A stretch of 64,000 bases of DNA, from positions 1-64,000 of the forward strand of contig NZ_AUHS01000020.1 in assembly GCF_000423305.1 (NCBI RefSeq), written 5' to 3'. Below are positions 27,095 to 36,660 of this stretch, piece by piece. The notes beneath the pieces are model-generated. The model worked only from the letters and a program-made list of their open reading frames with translations. It was not told the origin of the DNA and ran no database searches. The first letter of the stretch is position 1; each line of letters opens with the position of its first letter. The translations under genes and the position numbers were made by a program. The stretch is from Legionella moravica DSM 19234. Lineage in GTDB: Bacteria; Pseudomonadota; Gammaproteobacteria; Legionellales; Legionellaceae.

Positions 27095-29226
27095 TGTTAA
27101 ATTTTAATGACTTTAAAATGGATATTGACATGTTATCAACTAGATTGAGTACTCTTTTAAATTCCGATTCAGTTTATTTATTCAAAACTCAAGTAGCGCA
27201 TCGTTTATTCCGTGCGTATGCTACGGTGTTTTTTTGTTATTCACCTTGGGTTGGGGCATGGTTTGCGCTAATCAGCTGGGCATCGCCCAGAACAGCCTTT
27301 TCTGGCTTGTTTAGTTTACTGTGTACTTGGGTATTTGGTCGATTATTATCGATAAATCCTCCTGGTGATCTGCATCTGGTTAATGGATTGCTTTGTGGTT
27401 TGTTTTTAAGCGCATATTACCCGTTATCGATTCAGTTATTCTTGGGGTTGATTATTATTACATTGTTTATAACAACGTGTACTAATTGGTTATGCAATTT
27501 TATGTGGAATCTGGGTAAGGTGCCCTTGATGACATTACCTTTTGTTTTAGGTACCTGGCCTTTAATTATCATCTTCCATGAACAACAATTGGTATCCTTT
27601 CCATCGCTGATGTTCGCTCAGGAGAATTTGCCCTCCTTGGTGTCTTTTCCCTGGTCTGATGTGTTTTTTTCTACCGTAGGTGGATTACTGCTTGTTCCAT
27701 ACCCACTCCCAGGAGCGCTTATCTTTTTAGGGTTGTTTGTAGCTTCTCGATATCTTACCTTTTTAGTGATTTCAGGCTACGTCATTGGCGCATTAACATT
27801 ACACTTGTTCGGTTATGATATGCTGATTACCCAAACAGGGTATAACTTTATGTTGGCAGCAATTGCTATTGGCGGCATATTCATGGTTCCAGGCAAATTC
27901 AGCTATTTTGTTGCTTTATGTGGAAGTGCTCTAGCTGCTCTATCTGTTGTTGTTCTCTATAAACTGCTCTTTCCTGTTCAGCTCCCACTTTTGGTTCTTC
28001 CTTTTTTATTAAGTACCTATTTTTGGTTAGGTGGTCTCAATTACAGAAGTCAAAAAAAGAAAGGTCCTCTGAATTTGGATATGCCTGTTTCGCCAGAAAT
28101 ATCCTGGGAACGATATCGTTTAGAGTCTGTACGAGGTATTCATTTAGATAGTGTTTTTATTACTCAATTTTTTTCGAAGGACTGGCGAGTTGTATTTGAT
28201 TCAAAGGTGAAGCATTATTATTTTTCGTGTATTGATGATGCGGACGAGTATCCTGTTTATGCTCCATTGAACGCAAATGTCGTAGAAATGCGTGACAGTG
28301 CCAACCTACAGCATCAAAAAGCGGCTGTAGATGAGTCCTGGGGAAATTTTATATTGTTGAGAAATTATGCGGGGCAGTATATTTTACTTCCTTATCTAAA
28401 AAAAGGGAGTTTAAAAGCTAACACCGGCGATTGGATTACCGCGGGACAAGCTATCGCTGCGTGTGACAAATTTGATAAAGAATATCGTTTTTACATTCAG
28501 GTGCAAAAAGGAGTAAGGCCTTCCAGTGAGATTGTTCCTTATCATTTTTCTAATGTCATCACTCATAAACCCAATCAGCCCAAACAATTTAATCTTTTCT
28601 ATTATCCAGAAGATGGCGATTATATTATCAGTGCACAACGGAACAATGAGCTTGCTGAAGCCCTTGATTTACAATCTGGTCTTACACTTCACTATCGGGT
28701 GAAGTGTGATAATGAACCGGAATGCATCATGATGTTACAAACCGGGATTACTCCTCAAGGACAGACCCGATTATATGCAAGAAGGGATCGCTCATTAGGC
28801 TATGAGCAGACTCCGCTAACTCTTGCTTTTTATGATTCTCAAGGTGAAAAAGATATATTATTGGATCTATGGGCGCTTGCCCTTGGATTAACTCCTTTAA
28901 CGATACAGGCAGAGGTTTGGAGTGATTCACCTTCACTGGATCTATGGCCTCTTGATTTTGGAAAACGCCTGATGTTGAGATTAATCAGACCTCTAGGTGT
29001 CGGATGCAAAAGCATTTATACACGTTCCTGGAATCAGGAATCTAAAGTCTGGATTCAAAAGGCTACTCATAATGCGGACATTCTACCCGGTATACAATGG
29101 AATGCTAGTACTACAGCTGTTATCGATCCAGAGAGGGGCATTATTAAATTAAGCCTGGAGGTTTTTGGTAAAATATGGGAAGCCGAACTTGTACAAGGGC
29201 AGCATTCTGGTAAGGCTGGCGCATAA
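27094..29226 (+). CDS. Urea-transporter-like membrane protein fused to a degenerate M23 domain
   Basis: A 710-residue protein. Residues about 30-325 are strongly hydrophobic with roughly ten helices and UT-like elements (NGLLCGLFLSAYYPL). Residues about 385-475 resemble a LytM/M23 peptidase fold (YPVYAPLNANVVEMRDS, WGNFILLRN, then YILLPYLKKGSL..G..ITAGQAIA), but the HxH zinc motif is LPY here, so it is probably a binding rather than cleaving domain. A soluble beta-rich C-terminus follows. The GTG start overlaps the TAG of the decarboxylase; ATGs at 27118 and 27130 are alternatives. It may export or import the product of the upstream enzymes. Confidence 0.7.
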   Translation: MLNFNDFKMDIDMLSTRLSTLLNSDSVYLFKTQVAHRLFRAYATVFFCYSPWVGAWFALISWASPRTAFSGLFSLLCTWVFGRLLSINPPGDLHLVNGLLCGLFLSAYYPLSIQLFLGLIIITLFITTCTNWLCNFMWNLGKVPLMTLPFVLGTWPLIIIFHEQQLVSFPSLMFAQENLPSLVSFPWSDVFFSTVGGLLLVPYPLPGALIFLGLFVASRYLTFLVISGYVIGALTLHLFGYDMLITQTGYNFMLAAIAIGGIFMVPGKFSYFVALCGSALAALSVVVLYKLLFPVQLPLLVLPFLLSTYFWLGGLNYRSQKKKGPLNLDMPVSPEISWERYRLESVRGIHLDSVFITQFFSKDWRVVFDSKVKHYYFSCIDDADEYPVYAPLNANVVEMRDSANLQHQKAAVDESWGNFILLRNYAGQYILLPYLKKGSLKANTGDWITAGQAIAACDKFDKEYRFYIQVQKGVRPSSEIVPYHFSNVITHKPNQPKQFNLFYYPEDGDYIISAQRNNELAEALDLQSGLTLHYRVKCDNEPECIMMLQTGITPQGQTRLYARRDRSLGYEQTPLTLAFYDSQGEKDILLDLWALALGLTPLTIQAEVWSDSPSLDLWPLDFGKRLMLRLIRPLGVGCKSIYTRSWNQESKVWIQKATHNADILPGIQWNASTTAVIDPERGIIKLSLEVFGKIWEAELVQGQHSGKAGA

Positions 29227-29352
29227 AGCCTGTCTAAAAGTCCGGTTAAGTAACCTTTATGAAATAAAGATGCAATAGATCTGGAATCCTAGTAAATATG
29301 TACTATTATTAGATAGATTGATTGTTTGTTGTCTAAATATAAGGAGGTTATC

Positions 29353-29808
29353 ATGAACCTGATGCAATATGAGCCATGGAATATGCTGCGACACATAAAA
29401 GACGATGTAGATACCTTATTTCAAAATAATTTATTAAGTGGTGGTAAAAATCTGTCTTCATTTTTAAAAAGTGAACTATGGCCAGAAGTCGATATTGAAG
29501 AAAAGGAACATTGCTATATTGTAAAAGCAAATCTGCCCGGAATGGAGGCTAAAGATTTGAATGTACATTTTGGCAATGGTTTATTAACTTTATCTGGTGA
29601 ATTATGTTCAGAGCATAATGAAAAAGGGAAAAATTTTATTTGTACTGAACGCACCAGCGGCTCATTTTCTCGTCAATTCAACCTGGAAGGTGTATCTGAT
29701 GACGCTAAAATTGATGCTACGTTTAGAAATGGAGTATTGTCCGTAGAAATTCCAAAAATGATATCCAAAGGTAAAAACAATAGAAAAATCGAAGTAAAAT
29801 CAGAGTAA
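29353..29808 (+). CDS. Small heat-shock protein, Hsp20 family
   Basis: A 151-residue alpha-crystallin-domain chaperone. AAGGAGG lies five bases before the ATG at 29353. The domain covers about residues 43-140: LWPEVDIEEKEHCYIVKANLPGM at the start and the conserved FRNGVLSVEIPK with the A-x-x-x-n-GVL signature at the end, followed by a basic tail. It binds unfolding proteins in the cytosol without ATP. L. pneumophila has several, including GspA; which paralogue this is cannot be told here. Confidence 0.88.
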   Translation: MNLMQYEPWNMLRHIKDDVDTLFQNNLLSGGKNLSSFLKSELWPEVDIEEKEHCYIVKANLPGMEAKDLNVHFGNGLLTLSGELCSEHNEKGKNFICTERTSGSFSRQFNLEGVSDDAKIDATFRNGVLSVEIPKMISKGKNNRKIEVKSE

Positions 29809-29905
29809 GCGGCAGATGAGTTGTTTCTGCTCTTTGAAACTGTCCTGGCTTCATGGGGATAGAATAACATTCAATCCCGTAGTGATTGGTGGGGCAGAAG
29901 TGATT

Positions 29906-29930
29906 GGCGTGTTATTATCTCTAACACGCC
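29906..29930. terminator. Hairpin between hsp20 and phaC
   Basis: Nine-bp arms GGCGTGTTA/TAACACGCC with a seven-base loop lie ten bases past the phaC stop on its strand. No T-run follows on either strand, so termination is only suggested. Confidence 0.35.
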
Positions 29931-29940
29931 TTCATGCGAA

Positions 29941-31683
29941 TTACTTTTTCAATACGTAACTCCCCGGTGCATCCATTAGCGGCGATAAAGGAAGTTGATC
30001 CAGTACCGGTGCCATGATGGATTTACCCGAATGAGTTTTTAGCCAACTGAGCCACTCTTCCCACCAGGATCCGGGATGTTCGACGGAATGTTCTAACCAT
30101 TCATCTGCACTCTGCGGACATGTGTAGTTGGTGCGGTAACCGTATTTTTTTGTAGCTGGGGAGTTAATAATACCCGCTATATGTCCTGAGCCGCCTAATA
30201 CAAATTGTTTAGGCCCATTCATGAGTTGAAAACCAATATAAGTGGTTTTCCATGGAGCGATATGATCCTTTTGTGTTGAAAGGAAAAATGTGGGGATATC
30301 AATGGCTCTAACATCAATTGGAGTATGATTGAGTTTTATTTTACCGGGTTTTACCAGATCGTTATGCAAATACATCCAGCGTAAATATTGTGAGTGCATC
30401 GTAGCTGGCATGTTGGTTGAATCCGCATTCCAATACAGAATATCAAAAGGAACCGGATTTTTTCCATGCAGATAATTTTTGATGAAAAATGACCATATCA
30501 AATCGTTTGCTCTTAGGGAGTTAAAACTGGAGGCCATAAATTTACCATCAAGATAGCCTTTTGCATCCATTTCCTCTTCCAGCTTTTTAATCTGTTGCTC
30601 ATCAATAAAAACCGATATATCGCCGGGATCACTAAAATCAATCATCGCTGCTAGGAAGGTCGCACTGCGAATCGAGTTATTCTGGTGCTTTTTATTATAA
30701 GCCAATAAAGTAGCAAGCAGTGTGCCTCCAATGCAAAATCCTAATGCATTCACTTCTTTGACGTTTAATTGCTTCTGAATGGTTGCAATAGCGGTCATAG
30801 GCCCTTCTTTTAAATAATCGTATAAGCTTTTTTTGGCAAATCGTTCATCAGGGTTTACCCAGGAAATAATAAATACCGTAATTCCCTGAGAAACCAGCCA
30901 TTTTATTAATGAATTATGGGGGCTTAAATCTAAAATATAATACTTGTTGATCCATGGTGGAATCATGAGCAGGGGTATTTGTTTTACTTTGCTTGTTTGT
31001 GGGGTGTATTGAATTAATTCCATCATGTCATTACGAAACACTACTTTTCCAGGAGTAGTTGCAATATTGACTCCAAGTTTGAATGCTTCGGAATCGGTCA
31101 TTTTGATGTTCAATCGCGCTGAATTGATTTCCAGGTCATTTAGCAGATTATGCAAACCATGCAATAGATTTTTACCACGACTTTGAATGGTTTCAGCAAT
31201 GAGTTGTGGATTCGTGTGGATAAAATTTGCGGGAGAAAGTGCATCTAAATAGTGTTTGACGAAAAAACGTACGCGTTTTGCTAAATTTTTATCCCCATAT
31301 TCCATTTTTTCCAATAAGGAATTCATGTGTTGATTGGCGAGAAGGTACTGCTGGCTTAATAAGTTAAAAAAAGGATTATTAATCCAGTCCTCTCCATGGA
31401 ATCGATGATCTTCAATGGGCATGGTTTTCCCTTGCAGCCAATGATTTAATTGGTTTTGAGCCAGGTTGACAGCATCATTCCAATACTCCAATTGCATTTG
31501 CCAAACTTTTTCGGGGTTATTTAATACGACGGTAATTAAATTTTGGAAATTTTCTGTTAAATCAATAAATTGACTCAATAAGGCAGGAAGCTGGTTTGGC
31601 ATTTCTTTTAAGTCAGTAATGATTTGCAGGCTTTTTTCTGCAACAGACCGCATTAGATCACTGATTTCTTTATCATGAGTCAT
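29941..31683 (-). CDS. phaC: Class I polyhydroxyalkanoate synthase
   Basis: A 580-residue PHA synthase, the usual class I length. The lipase-like box GFCIGGTLLA places the catalytic nucleophile at C317; HGEDWINNPFF is the conserved N-terminal segment; YVLGGSGHIAGIINSP (in the FVLGGSGHIAG stretch) carries the catalytic His and LSTQKDHIAPW the Asp. It polymerises hydroxyacyl-CoA into cytoplasmic storage granules, which Legionella builds before transmission. No phaA/phaB or phasin gene is adjacent. Confidence 0.93.
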   Translation of the reverse strand: MTHDKEISDLMRSVAEKSLQIITDLKEMPNQLPALLSQFIDLTENFQNLITVVLNNPEKVWQMQLEYWNDAVNLAQNQLNHWLQGKTMPIEDHRFHGEDWINNPFFNLLSQQYLLANQHMNSLLEKMEYGDKNLAKRVRFFVKHYLDALSPANFIHTNPQLIAETIQSRGKNLLHGLHNLLNDLEINSARLNIKMTDSEAFKLGVNIATTPGKVVFRNDMMELIQYTPQTSKVKQIPLLMIPPWINKYYILDLSPHNSLIKWLVSQGITVFIISWVNPDERFAKKSLYDYLKEGPMTAIATIQKQLNVKEVNALGFCIGGTLLATLLAYNKKHQNNSIRSATFLAAMIDFSDPGDISVFIDEQQIKKLEEEMDAKGYLDGKFMASSFNSLRANDLIWSFFIKNYLHGKNPVPFDILYWNADSTNMPATMHSQYLRWMYLHNDLVKPGKIKLNHTPIDVRAIDIPTFFLSTQKDHIAPWKTTYIGFQLMNGPKQFVLGGSGHIAGIINSPATKKYGYRTNYTCPQSADEWLEHSVEHPGSWWEEWLSWLKTHSGKSIMAPVLDQLPLSPLMDAPGSYVLKK

Positions 31684-31814
31684 CCTGTCTCCTGAAAAAA
31701 ATAATAAGATTCTTTATTCTTAATCCTTTAGACGAGATTAGCAAGTGTAAAAATTGGTTATTAGTTGGAATTTATGCCAAACTTTTTAGTATCTTCCCGA
31801 CGAGATGCATTATC

Positions 31815-32708
31815 ATGAAGAAAATTCTGAGCACTATTTTAGTCATTATCGGCATTTTTTCAGTATTTGTATTGAGCTACAAATTCTTGTTCTCTCGAGC
31901 AGGAACAACCATGTATTCAGGTGCTCCTGCTCTGTACAAGCCGATGGATAATGCGGTTCCCGGCTCTGTTGCAATGAGTGCAGAACAATCATCACCGACT
32001 CAATCAGAACAGGTGATGAGGCGAATGATCATTCGAAATGCACGATTGTCTTTGCAAGTGAATGATATTCCAAAGACCATGGAAGATATTACTCAAATTG
32101 CGGATCACTCTGGGGGATATGTCGTCAACTCTGAACTGAATCAAAACGTTTCTTATGGCGGAGGCCAATATGCAAAAATCAGCATCAGAATACCCGCGAA
32201 TGGCTTAACTAATGTGCTTAAGAGCTTAAAAAGTTTGGCTGTAAAAGTCGAACAGGAAACCGTCACTGGAGAAGATATTACCCAACAATATGTTAACCTT
32301 GAAAGTGAATTAAACAACTTGAAAACAACAAAGGCTCAACTTGCTAAAATCATGCAAGGTGCGACAAAAACTGAAGATGTATTGATGGTTTTTCAAAAAC
32401 TTAGTGAAACGCAACGGAAAATCGACATGACAGAGGGGCGAATAAAATATTATAAAGAATCCGTTGCTTATTCGTTGATAACCATTGATTTGAGCGTGAA
32501 CCCAGAGATTCAAATGACTCAAGATTCAAAATGGCAAATTACCGAGGTGATCAGTGAATCCTATAAGGAATTAATCAATACCTTGCGTCAATTTACTTAT
32601 GGAGCGATACAATTTTTTATCTATTTTCTTCCTTTGATGCTGCTTTGGGCAGTCATTATATTGGTTCTCTTTTTGATAGGCAGGCTCTTATACAAGAAAT
32701 TTAAATAA
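31815..32708 (+). CDS. DUF4349 lipoprotein-like membrane protein
   Basis: A 297-residue protein with an N-terminal membrane helix (residues 4-25), a DUF4349 domain (IIRNARLSLQVNDIPKTMEDI, GGYVVNSELNQNVSYGGGQY, VSIRIPA-like strand, then a long coiled-coil helix from about 155-215) and a C-terminal hydrophobic helix (about 265-290) followed by basic residues. Family members sit in the membrane with an extracytoplasmic domain; the role is unknown. The next gene starts 87 bases on. Confidence 0.75.
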   Translation: MKKILSTILVIIGIFSVFVLSYKFLFSRAGTTMYSGAPALYKPMDNAVPGSVAMSAEQSSPTQSEQVMRRMIIRNARLSLQVNDIPKTMEDITQIADHSGGYVVNSELNQNVSYGGGQYAKISIRIPANGLTNVLKSLKSLAVKVEQETVTGEDITQQYVNLESELNNLKTTKAQLAKIMQGATKTEDVLMVFQKLSETQRKIDMTEGRIKYYKESVAYSLITIDLSVNPEIQMTQDSKWQITEVISESYKELINTLRQFTYGAIQFFIYFLPLMLLWAVIILVLFLIGRLLYKKFK

Positions 32709-32795
32709 ATGGTACTATATTCCCTTACAGTATCTCATTCCGTATTAATGCGAATGAGGGGATGGTGTATTGTTCAAATACTGACAGGGAGTATA

Positions 32796-33566
32796 ATGGT
32801 TAAATTCATTCGCAATCAACTCTTAATCATTCAATTCATTTTGATGTTATTCATTGGAGCAGGTATCGTTATGCCCGCTTATGCAGATTTACTCCATAGT
32901 AGCAGTTCGTCGAGAGCAACTGCTTCTGAAGTGAATAATAAAGAAAAAAACAAGCGTGAACTGGTTGTTTTAATTCATGGATTAATGCGTACGTCAATGA
33001 GTATGAGTTTATTAAAATCCTTTCTGGAACATCAGGGATATACTGTATATTCATACAGTTATCCTTCCCCGAAATATACGATTCACGAACACAGCGTGCA
33101 TTTATCCCGGTACATTGGTCAGGTATTAGAAAATAATCCCGAGGTTAAAATTCATTTCATTACGCATAGTCTTGGTGGGATAATTGTTAGAGAAGCTCTA
33201 GCCAAAATGTCGGAAAGTCAATTAAAGAATATTGGTTATTTAATTATGATGGCTCCGCCTAACCAAGGGTCGTTTTTAGCAAAAGTGTCTACAAAACTAT
33301 TTCCGCTCTTTACATCGCCCATAAAGCCTTTGGCAGAACTCAGTTCCGAAGAATCATCCTACGTGCATCATGTACCCGTGCCAAAAATTAGAATGGGGAT
33401 AATCGCGGGGCGATTTGATGCCAAAGTACCGCCTTCATCTGCTGATTTGGATGGAAAAGCCGATATTGTCGTTATAAATTCTACTCATACCTTTATTATG
33501 AATAATTTTAAAACGCAGAAACTCATACTGAATTTTTTAGAAAAGGGTACCTTTGATGGGACTTGA
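32796..33566 (+). CDS. Exported alpha/beta-hydrolase, lipase/esterase-like
   Basis: About 256 residues from the ATG at 32796, chosen because AGGGAG lies four bases upstream and the signal peptide (ends AYA-DL) begins there; the open frame extends to 32709. LVVLIHGLMRTSMSM is the oxyanion-hole strand, THSLGGIIVREAL carries the nucleophile Ser in GxSxG form (HSLGG), and HTFIMNNF has the likely catalytic His. It resembles PGAP1/triacylglycerol-lipase-type hydrolases and would work in the periplasm or outside the cell. Confidence 0.78.
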   Translation: MVKFIRNQLLIIQFILMLFIGAGIVMPAYADLLHSSSSSRATASEVNNKEKNKRELVVLIHGLMRTSMSMSLLKSFLEHQGYTVYSYSYPSPKYTIHEHSVHLSRYIGQVLENNPEVKIHFITHSLGGIIVREALAKMSESQLKNIGYLIMMAPPNQGSFLAKVSTKLFPLFTSPIKPLAELSSEESSYVHHVPVPKIRMGIIAGRFDAKVPPSSADLDGKADIVVINSTHTFIMNNFKTQKLILNFLEKGTFDGT

Positions 33567-33931
33567 GCCTATCAGAATGAGTCGTGCTCTTTACCCGTTT
33601 TGGCAATTCAGACTTCAACCCTCTGTGAATTGGTTCGATCAGTAGGTCTCAAAAAGCTACGGTCACTTTTACCGGAACATCAAAGCTGTTACTATTTTCT
33701 TTAGAGATAAGAATAATGGATTGTTCCTTGAAGCGTCATTTGAACGACGCCTGCTTTATACTTCCTTTTTTATTACCTCCCTTGTGCATTTAAAGAACAC
33801 TTTGTCCGCATTCATCGGCCTTTAATCCCCGTCAGAATCTACGGACAGTAATGACTCTTATTGTTTTAAGCAGTTTTAGATTGTGTACAGACTAAAACTG
33901 GATTATCACTCTGTAACATGCAAGGAGCACC
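33567..33931. other. Non-coding stretch upstream of the small secreted gene
   Basis: No supported gene. A dyad with 9-bp arms (CAGTTTTAG at 33871-33879, CTAAAACTG at 33892-33900) lies about 30 bases before the next ATG and could be an operator or attenuator. Nothing else is recognised. Confidence 0.5.
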
Positions 33932-34063
33932 ATGAAACGTTACTTGTTTTTACTCGCTGTATCGACTGTTTTACCAAACCATCCATCCTGTGCAGAAACG
34001 CGAATAGCGCGTTATAACCGCTTTAACAATCTATTTTTGGTTAATCCTGTCTATGTGACTTAA
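33932..34063 (+). CDS. Tiny exported protein (43 residues)
   Basis: Reads from an ATG with AAGGAG five bases upstream to TAA at 34061. The first 20 residues form a signal sequence (KRYLFLLAVSTVL, then a cleavage site near SCA-ET). The remaining 23 residues (RIARYNRFNNLFL) give no family. Eleven bases separate it from the beta-propeller gene, so they form an operon. It may be an intact small protein or the truncated end of a larger exported one. Confidence 0.45.
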   Translation: MKRYLFLLAVSTVLPNHPSCAETRIARYNRFNNLFLVNPVYVT

Positions 34064-34074
34064 GGAGAGAATTC

Positions 34075-35811
34075 ATGCAGCGAGCTAACAAAAAAAGCCA
34101 CCCGTTTTTAGGCAGGGTATTAGCTTTTCTGTGCTTCTGGTTGGCGGGAATGACTGGGCAAGCAGGGAAGACATTATGGACGTTTGAACCGTTAACGGCA
34201 ACGACTGTTACAGTGCTATCCAACGGTACGGTTAAAATACTCTATCGAGTCACCAATCAATCCGCCAAGTTAAAAAATCTGATATTAGACTCTCGTCCCG
34301 AAAACACGCCAACTGGCCTTAGCGCCTCGCCCTGTCAGCTTGCGACCAAAGGAAGTACCTGCACACTGATACTGACCATCAATGGGAACGAGATGCCCGC
34401 TACAGGAATTCACAAGGGCCCAGTACTCTGTGCGCAATTCAGTGCAAGTCAATGTTATCGCCCGCCCGAGGCCAATATTCTGCATATTACCCGAGCCAAT
34501 CCTGTGCCTGATGACGCATCAATTTCAGTGACGGGTTCTCCATTAATCCTGTTCCCGGCTTATCCGGCGCTTTCCGGATTACCCCGAATTTTAACAATTA
34601 CCAACAACTCCCTGACCACGACAGCAACGAACGTATCAGCAACCTTGCTCGCGGATTGGAGTGATGTCACCCAAGATGCCTCGAACTGCTTGAGTATTGC
34701 TCCAGGAGGCAGTTGTCAACTCACCTTCACCCCGGGCATTGTGACGCATGGACCAATTATTGCGCCTGTTTCAGGAAGTAATACGAACAGCATCAACGTC
34801 AGCCTTGCCGTCAACTTCCCTTGGATAACCAATGGTGAGGTATACTCTATGGCGTTAGATTCAACAAATAATATCATTTATCTAGGTGGTGATTTTACTG
34901 CTGTGGGGCCAAACACTGGCTTTGGCGTTGCAATTGATGAGGCCAGTTCACAAACATTGCCAACTGCTCCCCGGGTGAACAGTGATGTGTTCACGGTTAT
35001 CTCAGATGGTACTGGTGGGTGGTTTATTGGAGGAGACTTTACACAAGTCGGAGGCGTTGCACGCAACCGAATCGCTCATATTTTATCCGACTACACCGTT
35101 GATGTACAGTTCAACCCCAACGCAAACAGCACCGTCAGAGCCTTGATCCTGGATGGCAGCACGATCTATGTTGGGGGTGATTTTACCAGCATTGGAGGCC
35201 TGGTTCGTAATCATATTGCCGCATTGGATATGGGCACCGGCCAGGCTACAGCATGGAACCCAAACGCAAACAGCACTATTAATGCTCTGGCCCTTAATGG
35301 GGGCATAGTCTATGCCGGAGGGGGATTCACCAGCATCGGTGGTCAAGCCCGTAACTACGTTGCGGCACTGGATACAGGCACCGGCCAAGCTACAGTATGG
35401 GACGCAAATGCAAACAGCACTATCAATGCTCTGGCTGCTAATGGCAGCGCTGTCTATGCCGGAGGAAACTTCACCAACATCGGGGGCTTTGCTCGAAACC
35501 GTATTGCGGCACTGGATTTGGGCACCGGTCAGGCTACAGCATGGAACCCTGATGCCAATAACACGGTTAACGCCCTGGCCCTTAATGCCAGCACTGTCTA
35601 TGCAGGGGGGCAATTCACCAGCATTGGGAGCCAGGCTCGCAACCGTATCGCGGCACTGAATTTAGGCACCGGACTGGCTACGGGATGGAACCCTGATGCC
35701 AATAACACTGTTGTTGCCCTGATTTTTAGTGGCAGCACCATCTATACCGGAGGGCTCTTCACCAAAATCGGGGGCGAGATCTCACGAGGTGTTGCCATAT
35801 TGCCTGAATAG
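34075..35811 (+). CDS. Exported repeat beta-propeller protein
   Basis: A 578-residue protein. A signal peptide (residues 1-29) is followed by two Ig-like/beta domains (about 35-135 and 145-245) with paired cysteines. From about 255 to the end run seven blades of roughly 46 residues with the pattern VYAGGxFTxIGGxxRNxIAALD-xGTGxATxWNPxANST (quoted in parts), seen for example in YVGGDFTSIGG and YAGGNFTNIGG. The blades resemble DUF5122-type propellers. GC content is clearly above the neighbours (roughly half G+C), suggesting acquisition from another lineage. The ATG follows GGAG by seven bases. It is probably cell-surface or secreted; ligand unknown. Confidence 0.75.
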   Translation: MQRANKKSHPFLGRVLAFLCFWLAGMTGQAGKTLWTFEPLTATTVTVLSNGTVKILYRVTNQSAKLKNLILDSRPENTPTGLSASPCQLATKGSTCTLILTINGNEMPATGIHKGPVLCAQFSASQCYRPPEANILHITRANPVPDDASISVTGSPLILFPAYPALSGLPRILTITNNSLTTTATNVSATLLADWSDVTQDASNCLSIAPGGSCQLTFTPGIVTHGPIIAPVSGSNTNSINVSLAVNFPWITNGEVYSMALDSTNNIIYLGGDFTAVGPNTGFGVAIDEASSQTLPTAPRVNSDVFTVISDGTGGWFIGGDFTQVGGVARNRIAHILSDYTVDVQFNPNANSTVRALILDGSTIYVGGDFTSIGGLVRNHIAALDMGTGQATAWNPNANSTINALALNGGIVYAGGGFTSIGGQARNYVAALDTGTGQATVWDANANSTINALAANGSAVYAGGNFTNIGGFARNRIAALDLGTGQATAWNPDANNTVNALALNASTVYAGGQFTSIGSQARNRIAALNLGTGLATGWNPDANNTVVALIFSGSTIYTGGLFTKIGGEISRGVAILPE

Positions 35812-36120
35812 TCGATTACTGAGGAAGCGTAATAAACATTATTATCTGGTTTATTATGCCTCCGATCGTTTGAGTTTCCTGAGGAATTAATAAAATAGAT
35901 TAAATTATTTTTTAATTACTCTCAGTTTAATGCAGCGGTGGTAAGATAAATCAGCTCGGGTAGAACAGCAAATAAGATTATGAATAAAAGCAGGGCTGTC
36001 CCATATAAATAGCTTTTATTTGAACACAAGTGGTAAATTCAGACACACAGCTGCTCCCTTCTCCCTTTTTAAGGGAGAAGGGAGCAGATGATCCGACCCG
36101 GACACATCGGTAACACAAAT

Positions 36121-36224
36121 GACCGGACACATAGGTAACCGTTAACGTTCATACAGACGAGAAGAAGGAGTGTCTGTAATGAGTTGGTTAGAGACTGAAC
36201 ATTTATGTTACCTATGTTCCGGTC
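36121..36224. repeat. Nested remnant with GACCGGACACATAGGTAAC ends
   Basis: GACCGGACACATAGGTAAC at 36121-36139 and its imperfect complement at 36207-36224 enclose about 67 bases that include an ATG reading MSWLETEHL before the end. A third half-copy (CCGGACACATCGGTAAC) is at 36098-36114. This is typical of a deleted insertion sequence keeping only its tips. Confidence 0.55.
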
Positions 36225-36660
36225 ACACAAGCTGCTCCCTTCTCCCTTTTTTAAGGGAGAAGGGCTGGGGATGAGGGTTTCTTATCAGTTGGCACGCTCT
36301 GAGTAAACTTAAAAAGAAGTTCTTCGCATTGTTCAACATATTAACGACAATATGTTGAACAATTGCTGTTGACGAGCCTTTTTGAAATTTACTTTCTAAA
36401 AATAGTCGCACATCATCGTTCAATGTCCCTTGATTGCCTTTAAGAGCCAACACAAAACCAGCCTCTTTTTCACAAGTTTTCTTTGCAATAGTCTTTTGTG
36501 TACTCATTGCGTCTATTGTGACAGTCTGTCCTTTTAGGTCCAAAAAATCTAATAATTTAGGTATTGTGCTAATTAAAGAATATAGTTTATGTCTCTCAAT
36601 GCGTAGCTTTTTTAATCCACCAAAATAAGATTCAAATGATTCTGATACATCCTTGTCCAT
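36223..36660 (-). pseudogene. ISAs1-family transposase, internally deleted fragment
   Basis: A 145-codon remnant. The start (SFESYFGGLKKLRIERHKLYSLI) matches the N-terminus of ISAs1 transposases, and the sequence then jumps to IPKLLDFLDLKGQTVTIDAM and KEAGFVLALKGNQGTLNDDV from the middle of the DDE domain. About 100 residues between, with the first catalytic Asp, are missing, as is the C-terminal third. The frame ends by running into the repeat (RNPHPQPFSLKKG). It is surely non-functional. Confidence 0.75.

Noticed and set aside
34083-35613. Minus-strand open frames under the propeller gene
   Set aside because: They mirror the repeat structure of the plus-strand gene and have no start signals, so they are shadows.
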